Origin: JAHQVI01 sp963749875
GTDB taxonomy: Bacteria; Pseudomonadota; Alphaproteobacteria; Rhizobiales; Rhodomicrobiaceae
Assembly: GCA_963749875.1 (NCBI GenBank)
Contig: CAVVOX010000004.1
Span: forward strand, 682,001 to 746,000
Length of the DNA stretch: 64,000 nucleotides
Reading direction: 5' to 3'
This document shows, piece by piece, positions 56,506 to 64,000 of the stretch. The translations under genes were made by a program, and so were the position numbers. The stretch's first letter is position 1; each line of letters begins with the position of its first letter. The notes under the pieces are model-generated. The model saw only the letters and a list, made by a program, of their open reading frames with translations, searched no databases and was not told the origin of the DNA.

Positions 56506-57840
56506 ATGCAGCGCTTTCTTCTCTTAACAGCTGTCACTTTCGGGTTTTTCGCAACGCCTCTCACTGAGGCTGGAGCGGCCCAATCCATCAAGCTGCAGAC
56601 GCAACTGGGCCAGACCGTCATGCCGGAAGGCAGGAGCGGCAAGGTCTATCTGCGCGTCGGCTTGGAAGGGATTGCCCCGGAAGAGGAAGGCGAGCGCATT
56701 CCGGCCAATGTGATTCTGGTTATCGACCAGTCCGGCTCGATGAAGGGCGAGCGCATCGAGCAGGCGAAAGAAGCCGCGCTTATGGCCGTGGAGCGTCTCG
56801 GCGATGAGGATGTTCTCGGCATCGTCTCCTACAGCAGCCGTGCCCAGGTCCGTGCTCCTGCCGCTCGTTTGCGCGAGACGGACGATCTGCGCAGGGCCAT
56901 CCGGCGGCTGGAGGCGGGCGGCAGGACCGCGCTTTATGCGGGCGTGAGCCAGGGGATCCGCGAGCTGCGCGAGTTTGTCGATCCGTATAAGGTCAATCGG
57001 ATCATTCTGCTCTCTGACGGTCTGGCCAATGTCGGTCCCTCGACACCGCGCGAGCTCGAAGCGCTGGGCCGCGAAGCGGCGCGGGCGGGTATCTCCGTCA
57101 CCACGATCGGGCTCGGCCTCGGCTACAATGAGGATCTGATGACGCGGCTTGCCCTTGCGAGCGACGGCAATCACGCCTTTGTCGAGCATCCGAGCGATTT
57201 GGTTACGATCTTCAACGAAGAATTCGGCGATGTGCTCGCTGCTGTCGGCGGCGATGTCGAAATCATCATCGACTGTCGGGACGGTTTCGAGCCGGTTCGC
57301 GTGTTGGGCCGGGAAGCGAAGATCGAGAAGGACCGGGTCCGTCTGAAGCTCAATCAGGTTTACGGCAAGCAGGAGAAGTACATCGTCGTCGAGCTGGAGG
57401 TCAGCGGAAAGCGGGCGCAGGGCACGGCTCGCGCTGCGCAGGTCGAGGTCAACTACACCGATCTCGCCTCCAAGAAGCGCGCATCGGTCAAAGGTGAGGC
57501 GCAGCTGCGTTTCAGCTCATCCGAGGACGATGTGAAGTCGAGCGTCGATAAGGACGTGCTTGCGGCGGTTGCGACCCAGATTGCGACGGAACGCAGCGAG
57601 AAGGCGGTGGAGCTGCGCGATAGCGGCAAGACCGAGGAAGCCAAGCGCGTCCTGCAGGAGAATGCGGCCTATTTGAAGGAGCAGGCCGAACAGCTTCCTT
57701 CCGCCGCCGCCGCGCCTTTGCAGGAAATGTCAAAAAGAAATCTGAAGGATGCAGAAAATTTAAGCTCAGATGTGTGGGATCGCACACGCAAATCGATGAG
57801 AGCGAACCAATATAGAGATAAGACGCAGCAAAGCTACTAG
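56506..57840 (+). CDS. Secreted VWA-domain protein
   Basis: Signal peptide in the first ~24 residues (ending EAGAAQ). The von Willebrand A domain follows, with an intact MIDAS: VIDQSGSMKG (DxSxS, about residue 80), a Thr in GGRTALYAG and LLSDGLAN (Asp). A beta-sandwich (about residues 250-350) and a long Glu/Lys-rich helical C-terminus come after it. 444 aa. It likely binds a metal-dependent partner in the periplasm or outside. Its TAG stop lies inside a dispersed repeat. Confidence 0.88.
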   Translation: MQRFLLLTAVTFGFFATPLTEAGAAQSIKLQTQLGQTVMPEGRSGKVYLRVGLEGIAPEEEGERIPANVILVIDQSGSMKGERIEQAKEAALMAVERLGDEDVLGIVSYSSRAQVRAPAARLRETDDLRRAIRRLEAGGRTALYAGVSQGIRELREFVDPYKVNRIILLSDGLANVGPSTPRELEALGREAARAGISVTTIGLGLGYNEDLMTRLALASDGNHAFVEHPSDLVTIFNEEFGDVLAAVGGDVEIIIDCRDGFEPVRVLGREAKIEKDRVRLKLNQVYGKQEKYIVVELEVSGKRAQGTARAAQVEVNYTDLASKKRASVKGEAQLRFSSSEDDVKSSVDKDVLAAVATQIATERSEKAVELRDSGKTEEAKRVLQENAAYLKEQAEQLPSAAAAPLQEMSKRNLKDAENLSSDVWDRTRKSMRANQYRDKTQQSY

Positions 57841-57966
57841 CGCAACGCGCGTCCAAGCATGTCCCCGCGAAGGCGGGGACGGACGCGGGAACAGTTGCAC
57901 TGACTTGTTGAGATAGATCAACTTGACCCCATTCAATTGGTTCCACTTGAACGAGGGTTGATCTAG
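57837..57966 (-). repeat. Dispersed CTAG-bounded palindromic repeat, copy 2 (130 bp)
   Basis: Read on the minus strand it begins CTAGATCAACCCTCG and ends ACGCGCGTTGCGCTAG, as in copy 1 at 38678-38795. It holds a perfect hairpin GTCCCCGC-GAAG-GCGGGGAC (57859-57878 region). The first four bases CTAG contain the TAG stop of the VWA gene. Confidence 0.85.
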
Positions 57967-58162
57967 CGCGGCGTCTTCATCTTTGCCCCCGCTCCATGCC
58001 CCCTGGAGCGATAGCGAAGCGGTCCGGTTCTCTTCCCCCCGAGGATTCGGATCGCTTCGCCCCTGTCTTTACAGCTTTGAGACTATTCGTGACCGAAGCG
58101 ATCAAGCTTGTGCCGATCACCTCCTCCCGCCATCGAGACTTCTGCGAAACCGGCCTCTCAAT

Positions 58163-58269
58163 TCGTCATCCCGGATGCCCAAAGGGCTGTCCGGGATCCA
58201 ATCACCTTTCAGTTGGCGCTTCGGTAAGTTGTCAGGCGAGTGGGTCCCGGCTCTTCGGCCGGGACGACG
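58163..58269 (+). repeat. REP-like intergenic element
   Basis: Typical alphaproteobacterial form: TCGTCATCCCGGA ... TCCGGGATCCA, then GGGTCCCGGC-TCTTCG-GCCGGGACGAC. The two hairpins have stems ATCCCGGA/TCCGGGAT and GTCCCGGC/GCCGGGAC. It lies between the convergent VWA and aceB genes. Confidence 0.8.
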
Positions 58270-58284
58270 CAGAGTATCATGCGA

Positions 58285-59904
58285 CTATGCGATGAGCTTA
58301 TAGGCCGGCAGGGTCAGGAACGCTTCGAGCTGGTCCGCTGTCGCAAGATCCCTGAACAGCGCGATTGCCTCGGGGAAACGGCCGCTGTCGTAAACGTCCC
58401 CGCCAAGCGCCGAGCGCAGCTTCGCCATCTCGTCGTCGAGCATCCTCTCGACAAGCTCCTTGGTGACGGTCGTGCCGTCGCTAAGCTTGGCGTTGTATTT
58501 GATCCACTGCCAGACCTGGGTGCGGGAAATTTCCGCAGTCGCGGCGTCTTCCATGAGATTGTAGAGCGGCACCGCGCCATTCCCGCGTAACCAGGCCTCG
58601 ATATATTGCACGCCGACTCGGATGTTGGTGCGCAGCCCTTCCTCCGTGCGCGTCCCTTCATGGACTTCGAGCAGCTCGGCCTGGCCGATCCGGACATCGT
58701 CGCGCATTTTATCGAGCTGGTTCGGCTGCGGCATATACTCATCGAATACGTCCTTGGCGGTCGGAACGAGGTCGGGATGCGCGACCCAGGTTCCGTCATG
58801 CCCGCCGCGTACCTCGCGCAGCTTGTCCTCGCGCACCGCGGCAAGCGCCCGATCATTGGCTTCCGGATCGCGGCGGTTCGGAATGAATGCCGCCATGCCG
58901 CCCATCGCGGAGGCGCCCCGCTTGTGGCAGGTCTTGATCAGCAGCTCCGAATAGGCCTTCAGGAACGCCTTGCCCATGACGACCTGGCTGCGGTCGGGCA
59001 GCAGATATTCCGGCTTTGCGCGCAAGGTCTTGATGAAGGAGAAGATATAGTCCCAACGGCCGCAATTGAGCCCGACGATGTGATCGCGCATGGCGTGCAG
59101 GATCTCGTGCATCTCGAAGGCCGCCGGAAGGGTTTCGATCAGGACGGTTGCCTTGATCGTGCCGACCGGCAAGCCAAGCGCGTCCTGCGCCTTGACGAAG
59201 ACCTCGTCCCAGAGTGCGGCTTCAGGGTAGTGCTCGATCTTCGGTAGATAGAAATAGGGGCCGCTCCCCTGCTCCAGCGTACGCTTGGCATTGTGGAAGA
59301 CGTAAAGGCCGAAATCGACAAAGGCGCCGGCGACCGGCTGACCGTCGATGAGGATATGGTCTTCCATCAGATGCCAGCCGCGCGGCCGGACGATCAGCAC
59401 GGCTGGCTTGCCGGTGATCCTGTAGTCCTTGCCGCTTTCCGGGTCCGTGAAGCCGATCTGGCCGAGCCAGTAATCGGCGAGATTGAGCTGGCCCTCGACG
59501 ATATTGTCCCAGCTTGGGGACAGCGCATCCTCGAAATCGGCCATGAAGCAGGAGGCGCCGGAATTGAGCGCGTTGACGACCATCTTGCGGCTCGTCGGGC
59601 CGGTAATCTCGACACGGCGGTCGAGCAGATCCTGCGGAATGCCGCGGATGGTCCAGTCGGCTTCGCGAATCTCGGCCGTGTCGGGCAGGAAATCGGGCAG
59701 GGCGCCGGCATCGATCCGCTTCTGATACTGCTCCCGGCTCTCCAGAAGCTGACGGCGTTTCGGCTCGAACTGCCGGGCAAGCGTGGCAACGAACTCAAGT
59801 GCTTCAGACGTCAGGATCCGCTCATAGCCGGGATTGATCGCCCCTTTGACCTCAACCCCTGCAGGCAGCTGCAGTCCTGAAGAACCTGATTGTCTTTCCA
59901 TCAT
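58285..59904 (-). CDS. aceB: Malate synthase A
   Basis: Condenses glyoxylate with acetyl-CoA to malate. 539 residues, the length of isoform A. Motifs: FMADFEDALSPSW, LIVRPRGWHLMEDHIL, GTIKATVLIETLPAAFEMHEI, GLNCGRWDYIFSFIK and GMAAFIPNRRDPE (Mg2+ and catalytic residues in the family). No isocitrate lyase gene is in the window. An IclR regulator gene precedes it on the same strand. Confidence 0.96.
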   Translation of the reverse strand: MMERQSGSSGLQLPAGVEVKGAINPGYERILTSEALEFVATLARQFEPKRRQLLESREQYQKRIDAGALPDFLPDTAEIREADWTIRGIPQDLLDRRVEITGPTSRKMVVNALNSGASCFMADFEDALSPSWDNIVEGQLNLADYWLGQIGFTDPESGKDYRITGKPAVLIVRPRGWHLMEDHILIDGQPVAGAFVDFGLYVFHNAKRTLEQGSGPYFYLPKIEHYPEAALWDEVFVKAQDALGLPVGTIKATVLIETLPAAFEMHEILHAMRDHIVGLNCGRWDYIFSFIKTLRAKPEYLLPDRSQVVMGKAFLKAYSELLIKTCHKRGASAMGGMAAFIPNRRDPEANDRALAAVREDKLREVRGGHDGTWVAHPDLVPTAKDVFDEYMPQPNQLDKMRDDVRIGQAELLEVHEGTRTEEGLRTNIRVGVQYIEAWLRGNGAVPLYNLMEDAATAEISRTQVWQWIKYNAKLSDGTTVTKELVERMLDDEMAKLRSALGGDVYDSGRFPEAIALFRDLATADQLEAFLTLPAYKLIA

Positions 59905-60013
59905 ATGGGCCTTTGCTGAATGCCTTTTTTATGCTGGCGCTCATCGCCTTTCTAGGTTTCTCAGACGTAGGCACATATTCCATAATTTGGAAGTAACGAA
60001 AAGCAGAACGACA

Positions 60014-60850
60014 TTAGACCTTCGGAGCGTGTCCCCCGAGACCTCGTGTGATCCGCGACGCCGTTTCCTGGACGGCTTCGCCGAGATCCGGCAGGAATTC
60101 GGGCGTGATCCGCACGGTCGGGCCGGAAAGCGAAACGGCGGCCGCCGGTCGGGCATGTTCATCGAAAATCGTCGCGGCGACGCAGCGAAGGCCCACCGCA
60201 TTCTCTTCATTGTCGATCGCGAAGCCGCGGCCCCGCACCACTTCCAGCTCCGCAAGAAGCTTCTCCGGGACAGTGATGGTTTTCTCGGTGAGTTTCGGAA
60301 GGCCCCGCTCGGTCAGGATGCGCTCGACTTCCCAGTCGCTCATTGCGGAAAGCAGCGCCTTGCCCAAGGCCGAGGCGTGCATCGCGGCGCGTCCCCCCGG
60401 CAGTGCAATGGCCCGCATGGTCTGCCGGCATTCGACCTGAGCGATATAGATCGCCTCACCCACATCCTCGACAGCGAGGTTTACCGTCTCGCCGCTATGC
60501 TCCATGAGCTCGCGCATCAGCGGTCGGGCGATCGCTGCGAGTTCGCGCGACCGCAGGAAGGCGCTGCCGACAACGAAAGACTGGACGCCCACGAGCCAGG
60601 CGCCGCGCTCCGGGTCGTAGCGCACGAAGTTCTCATGCTGCAATGTGCTCAGAAGTCTGTGAACTGTCGATATGGGAAGCTCGACTTTCTGTGCGAGTTC
60701 GCTGAGACTTAAACCCGGATCGCTCTTCGCAAGGGTGTTCAGCAGCGTCAGGGCACGGCTCAGCGACTGAACCGTGTCGCTGCGCTCGTTTGCCGACCGA
60801 GCTTGACGGCCAAGCGGTAAGTTTTTTGCTGCACGACTATGAATTTTCAT
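60014..60850 (-). CDS. IclR-family transcriptional regulator
   Basis: HTH in the first 90 residues (LTLLNTLAKSDPGLSLSELA, PISTVHRLLSTLQHENFV), then the IclR effector domain with MHASALGKALLSA and VRGRGFAIDNEENAVGLRC. 278 aa from ATG 60850. Placed between aceB (same strand, downstream) and a divergent 2-hydroxyacid dehydrogenase, it is a natural candidate to control both, by analogy with IclR of the glyoxylate shunt. Confidence 0.92.
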   Translation of the reverse strand: MKIHSRAAKNLPLGRQARSANERSDTVQSLSRALTLLNTLAKSDPGLSLSELAQKVELPISTVHRLLSTLQHENFVRYDPERGAWLVGVQSFVVGSAFLRSRELAAIARPLMRELMEHSGETVNLAVEDVGEAIYIAQVECRQTMRAIALPGGRAAMHASALGKALLSAMSDWEVERILTERGLPKLTEKTITVPEKLLAELEVVRGRGFAIDNEENAVGLRCVAATIFDEHARPAAAVSLSGPTVRITPEFLPDLGEAVQETASRITRGLGGHAPKV

Positions 60851-60933
60851 GTTAATCACCAAAGGGGCGTGCGGTATGCATTTCCGTATCGTGGGAAACA
60901 TGGCCGTCGGTACAATGATAGGGTAGGTGAAAT

Positions 60934-61899
60934 TTGGCGGAGCGGCAAAAAATCATTCTCACCAGACGCTACCCCCCACTCGTCGAAGAGCGCGCCAGCC
61001 GCGATTACGACGCCATTCTCAATCCCGATGACCGCCTTCTCTCTTCCGACGAATTGCTTTCGCTTGCCGACGAAGCCGCCGCGCTCCTGATCTGCGGCAG
61101 CGAGAAGATCACACGCGATGTCGTCGCGCGGATGCCGGCAAGCGTTAAGGTCATCTCGACATTCTCGGCGGGTCTCGATCACGTCGACCTCGATGCTGCG
61201 CGCGAGCGCGGGCTGCGCATCGGCAACACGCCCGATGCCGTCACGATCGCGACGGCGGAAATCGCGATGCTGCTGATTCTGAACGCCGCACGCCGCGCGA
61301 CCGAGGGGCAGGCGATGGTGCGGAACCGTCAATGGACCGGCTGGCATACGATGCAGCTTCTGGGCCGTCGGCTTGACGGTAAGCGGCTCGGCATTTTCGG
61401 CATGGGCAAGATCGGTCAGAGTTTGGCCAAAATGGCCCGCGGTTTCGATATGAGCATTCACTATCATAATCGGAGCCGATTGCCGCCGGAGCAGGAACTC
61501 GATGCAGTTTACCACGAAACCTTCGATAGTCTCCTAAGTATCAGTGATGTTCTTTCGTTGAACGCTCCCTCTACAACGGAAACCCAGTCCATCCTGAATA
61601 CCGAAACGATCGGGAAGCTTCCCGAGGGCGCGATCGTCGTCAATACGGCGCGCGGAGACCTCATTGTCGACGAGGATCTGATCGCGGCGCTGAAATCGGG
61701 GCGTATTGCGGCGGCGGGTCTCGATGTCTATCGCGGCGAGCCGCGCATTCATGAAGACTATTACGAGCTGGAGAACGTCTTCCTCCTGCCGCATCTCGGA
61801 TCGGCGACGATCGAGGCGCGCAACGAGATGGGCTTTGCGGCGCTGGACAATATTGACGCCGTGCTCGCCGGTCGCGAACCGCCTTACGGGGTGGTGTAG
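60934..61899 (+). CDS. D-2-hydroxyacid dehydrogenase (glyoxylate/hydroxypyruvate reductase type)
   Basis: 321 residues. NAD(P) motif GIFGMGKIGQSLAKMARG, NTARGDLIVDEDLIAAL with the catalytic Arg, a Glu in GLDVYRGEP and the catalytic His in LPHLGSAT. The pattern LITRRYPP-like start (ILTRRYPPLVEE) fits the GyaR group reducing glyoxylate to glycolate or hydroxypyruvate to glycerate. TTG start at 60934. Divergent from iclR with an 83-bp gap that would hold shared control sites. Confidence 0.9.
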   Translation: MAERQKIILTRRYPPLVEERASRDYDAILNPDDRLLSSDELLSLADEAAALLICGSEKITRDVVARMPASVKVISTFSAGLDHVDLDAARERGLRIGNTPDAVTIATAEIAMLLILNAARRATEGQAMVRNRQWTGWHTMQLLGRRLDGKRLGIFGMGKIGQSLAKMARGFDMSIHYHNRSRLPPEQELDAVYHETFDSLLSISDVLSLNAPSTTETQSILNTETIGKLPEGAIVVNTARGDLIVDEDLIAALKSGRIAAAGLDVYRGEPRIHEDYYELENVFLLPHLGSATIEARNEMGFAALDNIDAVLAGREPPYGVV

Positions 61900-62108
61900 C
61901 GGTTACGGTATGAGAGAGGTAAATGGATTCATAAAGTCGTTAAGGGTTGATTGCAGCAGAAAATTTAGATGTCATGGTTGAAGATGGTTCCAGTGCTCCG
62001 CTCGGATCGGGTGGAGATGGCTGGCAGGGCGTCAGGCAGTGAAGAAAGGGCGCATAAAGACGTCCAAACGCTGTAGAATGAGCGAAACGAAACAACCGGA
62101 GGAACGTC

Positions 62109-63251
62109 ATGTCGAAGAATGTCTCCAAGACCGAGAAATCCGTTGATCGCCGCAAGTTTCTGAAAGGCGGCGCGATCGCGACAGGGGCCGCCGCGGCGAC
62201 CGTCGCATTTCCCCAGATCTCGCGGGCGCAAACAACAACGCTGAAGATGCAGAGCTCCTGGTCGGCCACGGACATCTTCCAGGATATGGCTCGGCAATAT
62301 GTCGACCGCGTCGAAAAGATGTCGGGCGGCCGGCTGAAAGTGGACCTCCTGCCGTCCGGCGCGGTGGTTCAGTCCTTCCAGGTTCAGGATGCCTGCGATA
62401 AGGGTGTCATCGACGGCGCCCATACGGTGACCGCCTATTGGTACGGTAAGAACAAAGCCGCCTCCCTTTTCGGCACCGGGCCGGTTTTCGGCGCCAACGC
62501 CGCTCAGATCATGGCCTGGATTCACAAAGGTGGCGGCAAGGACCTTTACCGCGAACTCGTTCAGGACATTCTCAAGCTCAATCTCGTCGGCTTCTTCGCC
62601 ATGCCGATGCCGACCCAGCCCCTCGGTTGGTTCAAGAAGGAAATCAAGAGCCCTGATGATCTGAAGGGCTTGAAATACCGCACAGTGGGTCTGGCGACCG
62701 ACATTATGCAGGGCATGGGCGTGAGCGTGACCCAGCTTCCGGGCGGCGAAATCGTTCCGGCTCTGGAGCGCGGCGTGATCGAGGCGTTCGAGTTTAACAA
62801 TCCGACGTCGGACAGCCGCTTCGGCGCTCAGGATGTTTCGAAAATCTACATGATGGGCTCCTACCATCAGGCTGCGGAATTCTTCGAGATTATCTTCAAT
62901 AAGGATAAGTTCGATAGCCTGCCGGGCGAGTTGCAGGCCATCCTGGAATATGGTGCGGAGGCCGCCAACACTGCCAATTACAGCTTGGCGATGGATCAAT
63001 ATTCCAAGGATCTGCAGAAGCTTATCAACGAGGATGGTGTGCACGTTTATCGCACGCCGACCTCCGTCATGGAAGCCCAGCTTGTGTCCTGGGACAAGAC
63101 GCTGGAGAAACTGACTCAAGACGCCTACTTCAAGAAGGTCGTGGACAGCCAGAAGGCCTGGTCCGAGCGCGTTGCATTCTACGACCTGCTCAACACAGCC
63201 GATTACAAGCTGGCGTTTAATCACTACTTCCCGAACAAGCTTCCTGGCTAA
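62109..63251 (+). CDS. dctP: TRAP transporter substrate-binding protein DctP
   Basis: 380 residues with a twin-arginine signal (VDRRKFLKGGAIATGAAAA, cleavage near ISRAQ). The periplasmic binding lobe contains LKYRTVGLATDIMQGMG, where the conserved Arg of DctP proteins normally contacts the ligand carboxylate, and GVIEAFEFNNPTSDS. It resembles the monocarboxylate/2-oxoacid-binding subgroup. Preceded by CGGAGGAA. First gene of dctP-Q-M. Confidence 0.94.
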   Translation: MSKNVSKTEKSVDRRKFLKGGAIATGAAAATVAFPQISRAQTTTLKMQSSWSATDIFQDMARQYVDRVEKMSGGRLKVDLLPSGAVVQSFQVQDACDKGVIDGAHTVTAYWYGKNKAASLFGTGPVFGANAAQIMAWIHKGGGKDLYRELVQDILKLNLVGFFAMPMPTQPLGWFKKEIKSPDDLKGLKYRTVGLATDIMQGMGVSVTQLPGGEIVPALERGVIEAFEFNNPTSDSRFGAQDVSKIYMMGSYHQAAEFFEIIFNKDKFDSLPGELQAILEYGAEAANTANYSLAMDQYSKDLQKLINEDGVHVYRTPTSVMEAQLVSWDKTLEKLTQDAYFKKVVDSQKAWSERVAFYDLLNTADYKLAFNHYFPNKLPG

Positions 63252-63277
63252 TCCAGGCGATCCTGGAAGCGATCACT

Positions 63278-63303
63278 GGGGCGGCGCGCATGCGTGCCGC
63301 CCC
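63278..63303 (+). promoter_or_regulatory. mRNA hairpin between dctP and dctQ
   Basis: GGGGCGGC at 63278-63285 pairs with GCCGCCCC at 63296-63303 around GCGCATGCGT. It lies 26 bp after the dctP stop and has no T-run. Such hairpins often protect the binding-protein message and lower expression of the membrane genes. Confidence 0.6.
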
Positions 63304-63337
63304 ATCTGTGCCATCCCATCGCCTTTGGGGACGCAGC

Positions 63338-63946
63338 GTGCTGAAAACAATATTTCTGATCGATAGCATCACAAGCTGGATGGCAAAGGCGTTCGCTTGG
63401 TGCATTCTCATTATGACCTTCGGCGTCTCCTATGAAGTTTTCATGCGGTACGTCCTGCGAGACCCCACGCCCTGGGCGTTCGATCTCAGCTATATGATGT
63501 ACGGCACGCTCTTCATGATGGCGGGGGCTTACACACTGTCCCGCGATGGCCATGTCCGCGGCGACGTGGTCTACCGGCTTCTCAAACCGAAGACTCAGGC
63601 CGGCGTAGAGCTCGTCCTCTACTTTCTGTTCTTTTTTCCCGGCATTCTCGCGCTGATCTTCGCCGGCTGGCGGTATGCGGCTCAATCGTTCTCCTTTCGG
63701 GAGGTCAGCGTGTACAGCCCGTCCAATGTGCCGATCTACCAATTCAAAATGGTCATCCCGGCCGCAGGCGTCCTGCTATTCATTCAAGGAATTGCTCAAG
63801 TGTTCCGCTGTGTCATCTGCATCAGGACGGGAACCTGGCCGCCTCACACGGAAGACGTCGAGGAAACCGTGACCATGGTGCGGCATGGCAAAGAGGACGA
63901 CGCTCAGCTTCGGGCTGAACTAGGGTTGGGGGCGAAGAATGACTGA
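63338..63946 (+). CDS. dctQ: TRAP transporter small permease DctQ
   Basis: Four hydrophobic helices with the family features YEVFMRYVLRDPTPWAFDLS, MAGAYTLSRDGHVRGDVVY and a C-terminal cytoplasmic tail (about 30 residues). About 202 aa from GTG 63338, preceded by GGGG; an earlier ATG at 63290 lies in the loop of the intergenic hairpin and is less likely. Overlaps dctM by 8 bp. Confidence 0.9.
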   Translation: MLKTIFLIDSITSWMAKAFAWCILIMTFGVSYEVFMRYVLRDPTPWAFDLSYMMYGTLFMMAGAYTLSRDGHVRGDVVYRLLKPKTQAGVELVLYFLFFFPGILALIFAGWRYAAQSFSFREVSVYSPSNVPIYQFKMVIPAAGVLLFIQGIAQVFRCVICIRTGTWPPHTEDVEETVTMVRHGKEDDAQLRAELGLGAKND

Positions 63947-64000
63947 TCCTCAGGTTGCGATCTTTATGCTGGGGATCTTCATCCTCGTCATCATGCTTGG
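63939..64000 (+). CDS. dctM: TRAP transporter large permease DctM (partial, cut by window end)
   Basis: Only the first 20 codons are visible (MTDPQVAIFMLGIFILVIML), a hydrophobic N-terminus like that of the 12-helix DctM subunit. The overlap with dctQ (8 bp) supports it. Confidence 0.85.
   Translation, partial: MTDPQVAIFMLGIFILVIML

Noticed and set aside
61965..63224. 419-codon open frame opposite dctP
   Set aside because: dctP has a twin-arginine signal and full family motifs; the opposite frame has none.

Overview
The window looks like chromosomal DNA of an alphaproteobacterium, most likely order Hyphomicrobiales (Rhizobiales). It is GC-rich. Supporting gene sets are ftsE beside an MJ0042 zinc-ribbon gene, TIGR02302/lysA/lptM/argH, an ELM1-family gene with trxB and a LysR gene, and ftsK followed by a lolA-like gene. 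No rRNA operon, CRISPR array or replication origin was seen. One tRNA gene (tRNA-Ser, anticodon GGA) lies at 48643-48732.

Layout. 1-15 kb is housekeeping: ftsE (cut by the window edge), an MJ0042 protein, a TIGR02302 membrane protein, lysA-lptM-argH, a TlpA-like thioredoxin, a metallophosphoesterase, LysR, trxB, ELM1, Lrp/AsnC, an SGNH hydrolase and a DUF5989 peptide. 15-18 kb holds a GT87 glycosyltransferase remnant, a small secreted protein, and a UbiA prenyltransferase of the decaprenyl-phosphate phosphoribosyltransferase type with a small four-helix transporter. 18-32 kb holds a DapC-like aminotransferase, ftsK, a LolA-like protein, a structured small RNA, yidD-CPBP protease, a TSUP exporter, a short conserved ORF, LMW-PTP, thpR, tesA with its divergent ABC exporter pair, and a BI-1 protein.

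32.3-52.3 kb is a disturbed, accessory-like stretch. It has a complete IS1380-family element with perfect inverted repeats, a truncated MFS pseudogene, an IS256-family element with an intact 9-bp target duplication, a ferredoxin reductase, a PCuAC copper chaperone, and a cytochrome bd gene cluster (cydA-B-X-D-C and a Crp/Fnr regulator). The cydA, cydB, cydX and cydD reading frames are broken many times by single-base insertions. After tRNA-Ser and msrA come a truncated IS630 transposase and a decayed AraC-like gene.

52.4-64 kb is again orderly: a PLP dehydratase, a GT2 glycosyltransferase, an APH/AAA kinase fusion, a VWA protein, malate synthase, an IclR regulator, a D-2-hydroxyacid (glyoxylate/hydroxypyruvate) reductase and a TRAP transporter dctPQM (dctM cut by the window edge). 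The malate synthase, IclR and reductase genes suggest a glyoxylate-handling node.

The most notable items are: (i) the insertion-only frameshift mosaic in cyd; (ii) a palindromic 118-130 bp dispersed repeat whose terminal CTAG supplies the stop codon of two different genes; (iii) a candidate small RNA with a pyrimidine-rich, Shine-Dalgarno-complementary loop; (iv) possible remnants of a polyprenyl-phosphate pentose pathway around ubiA.
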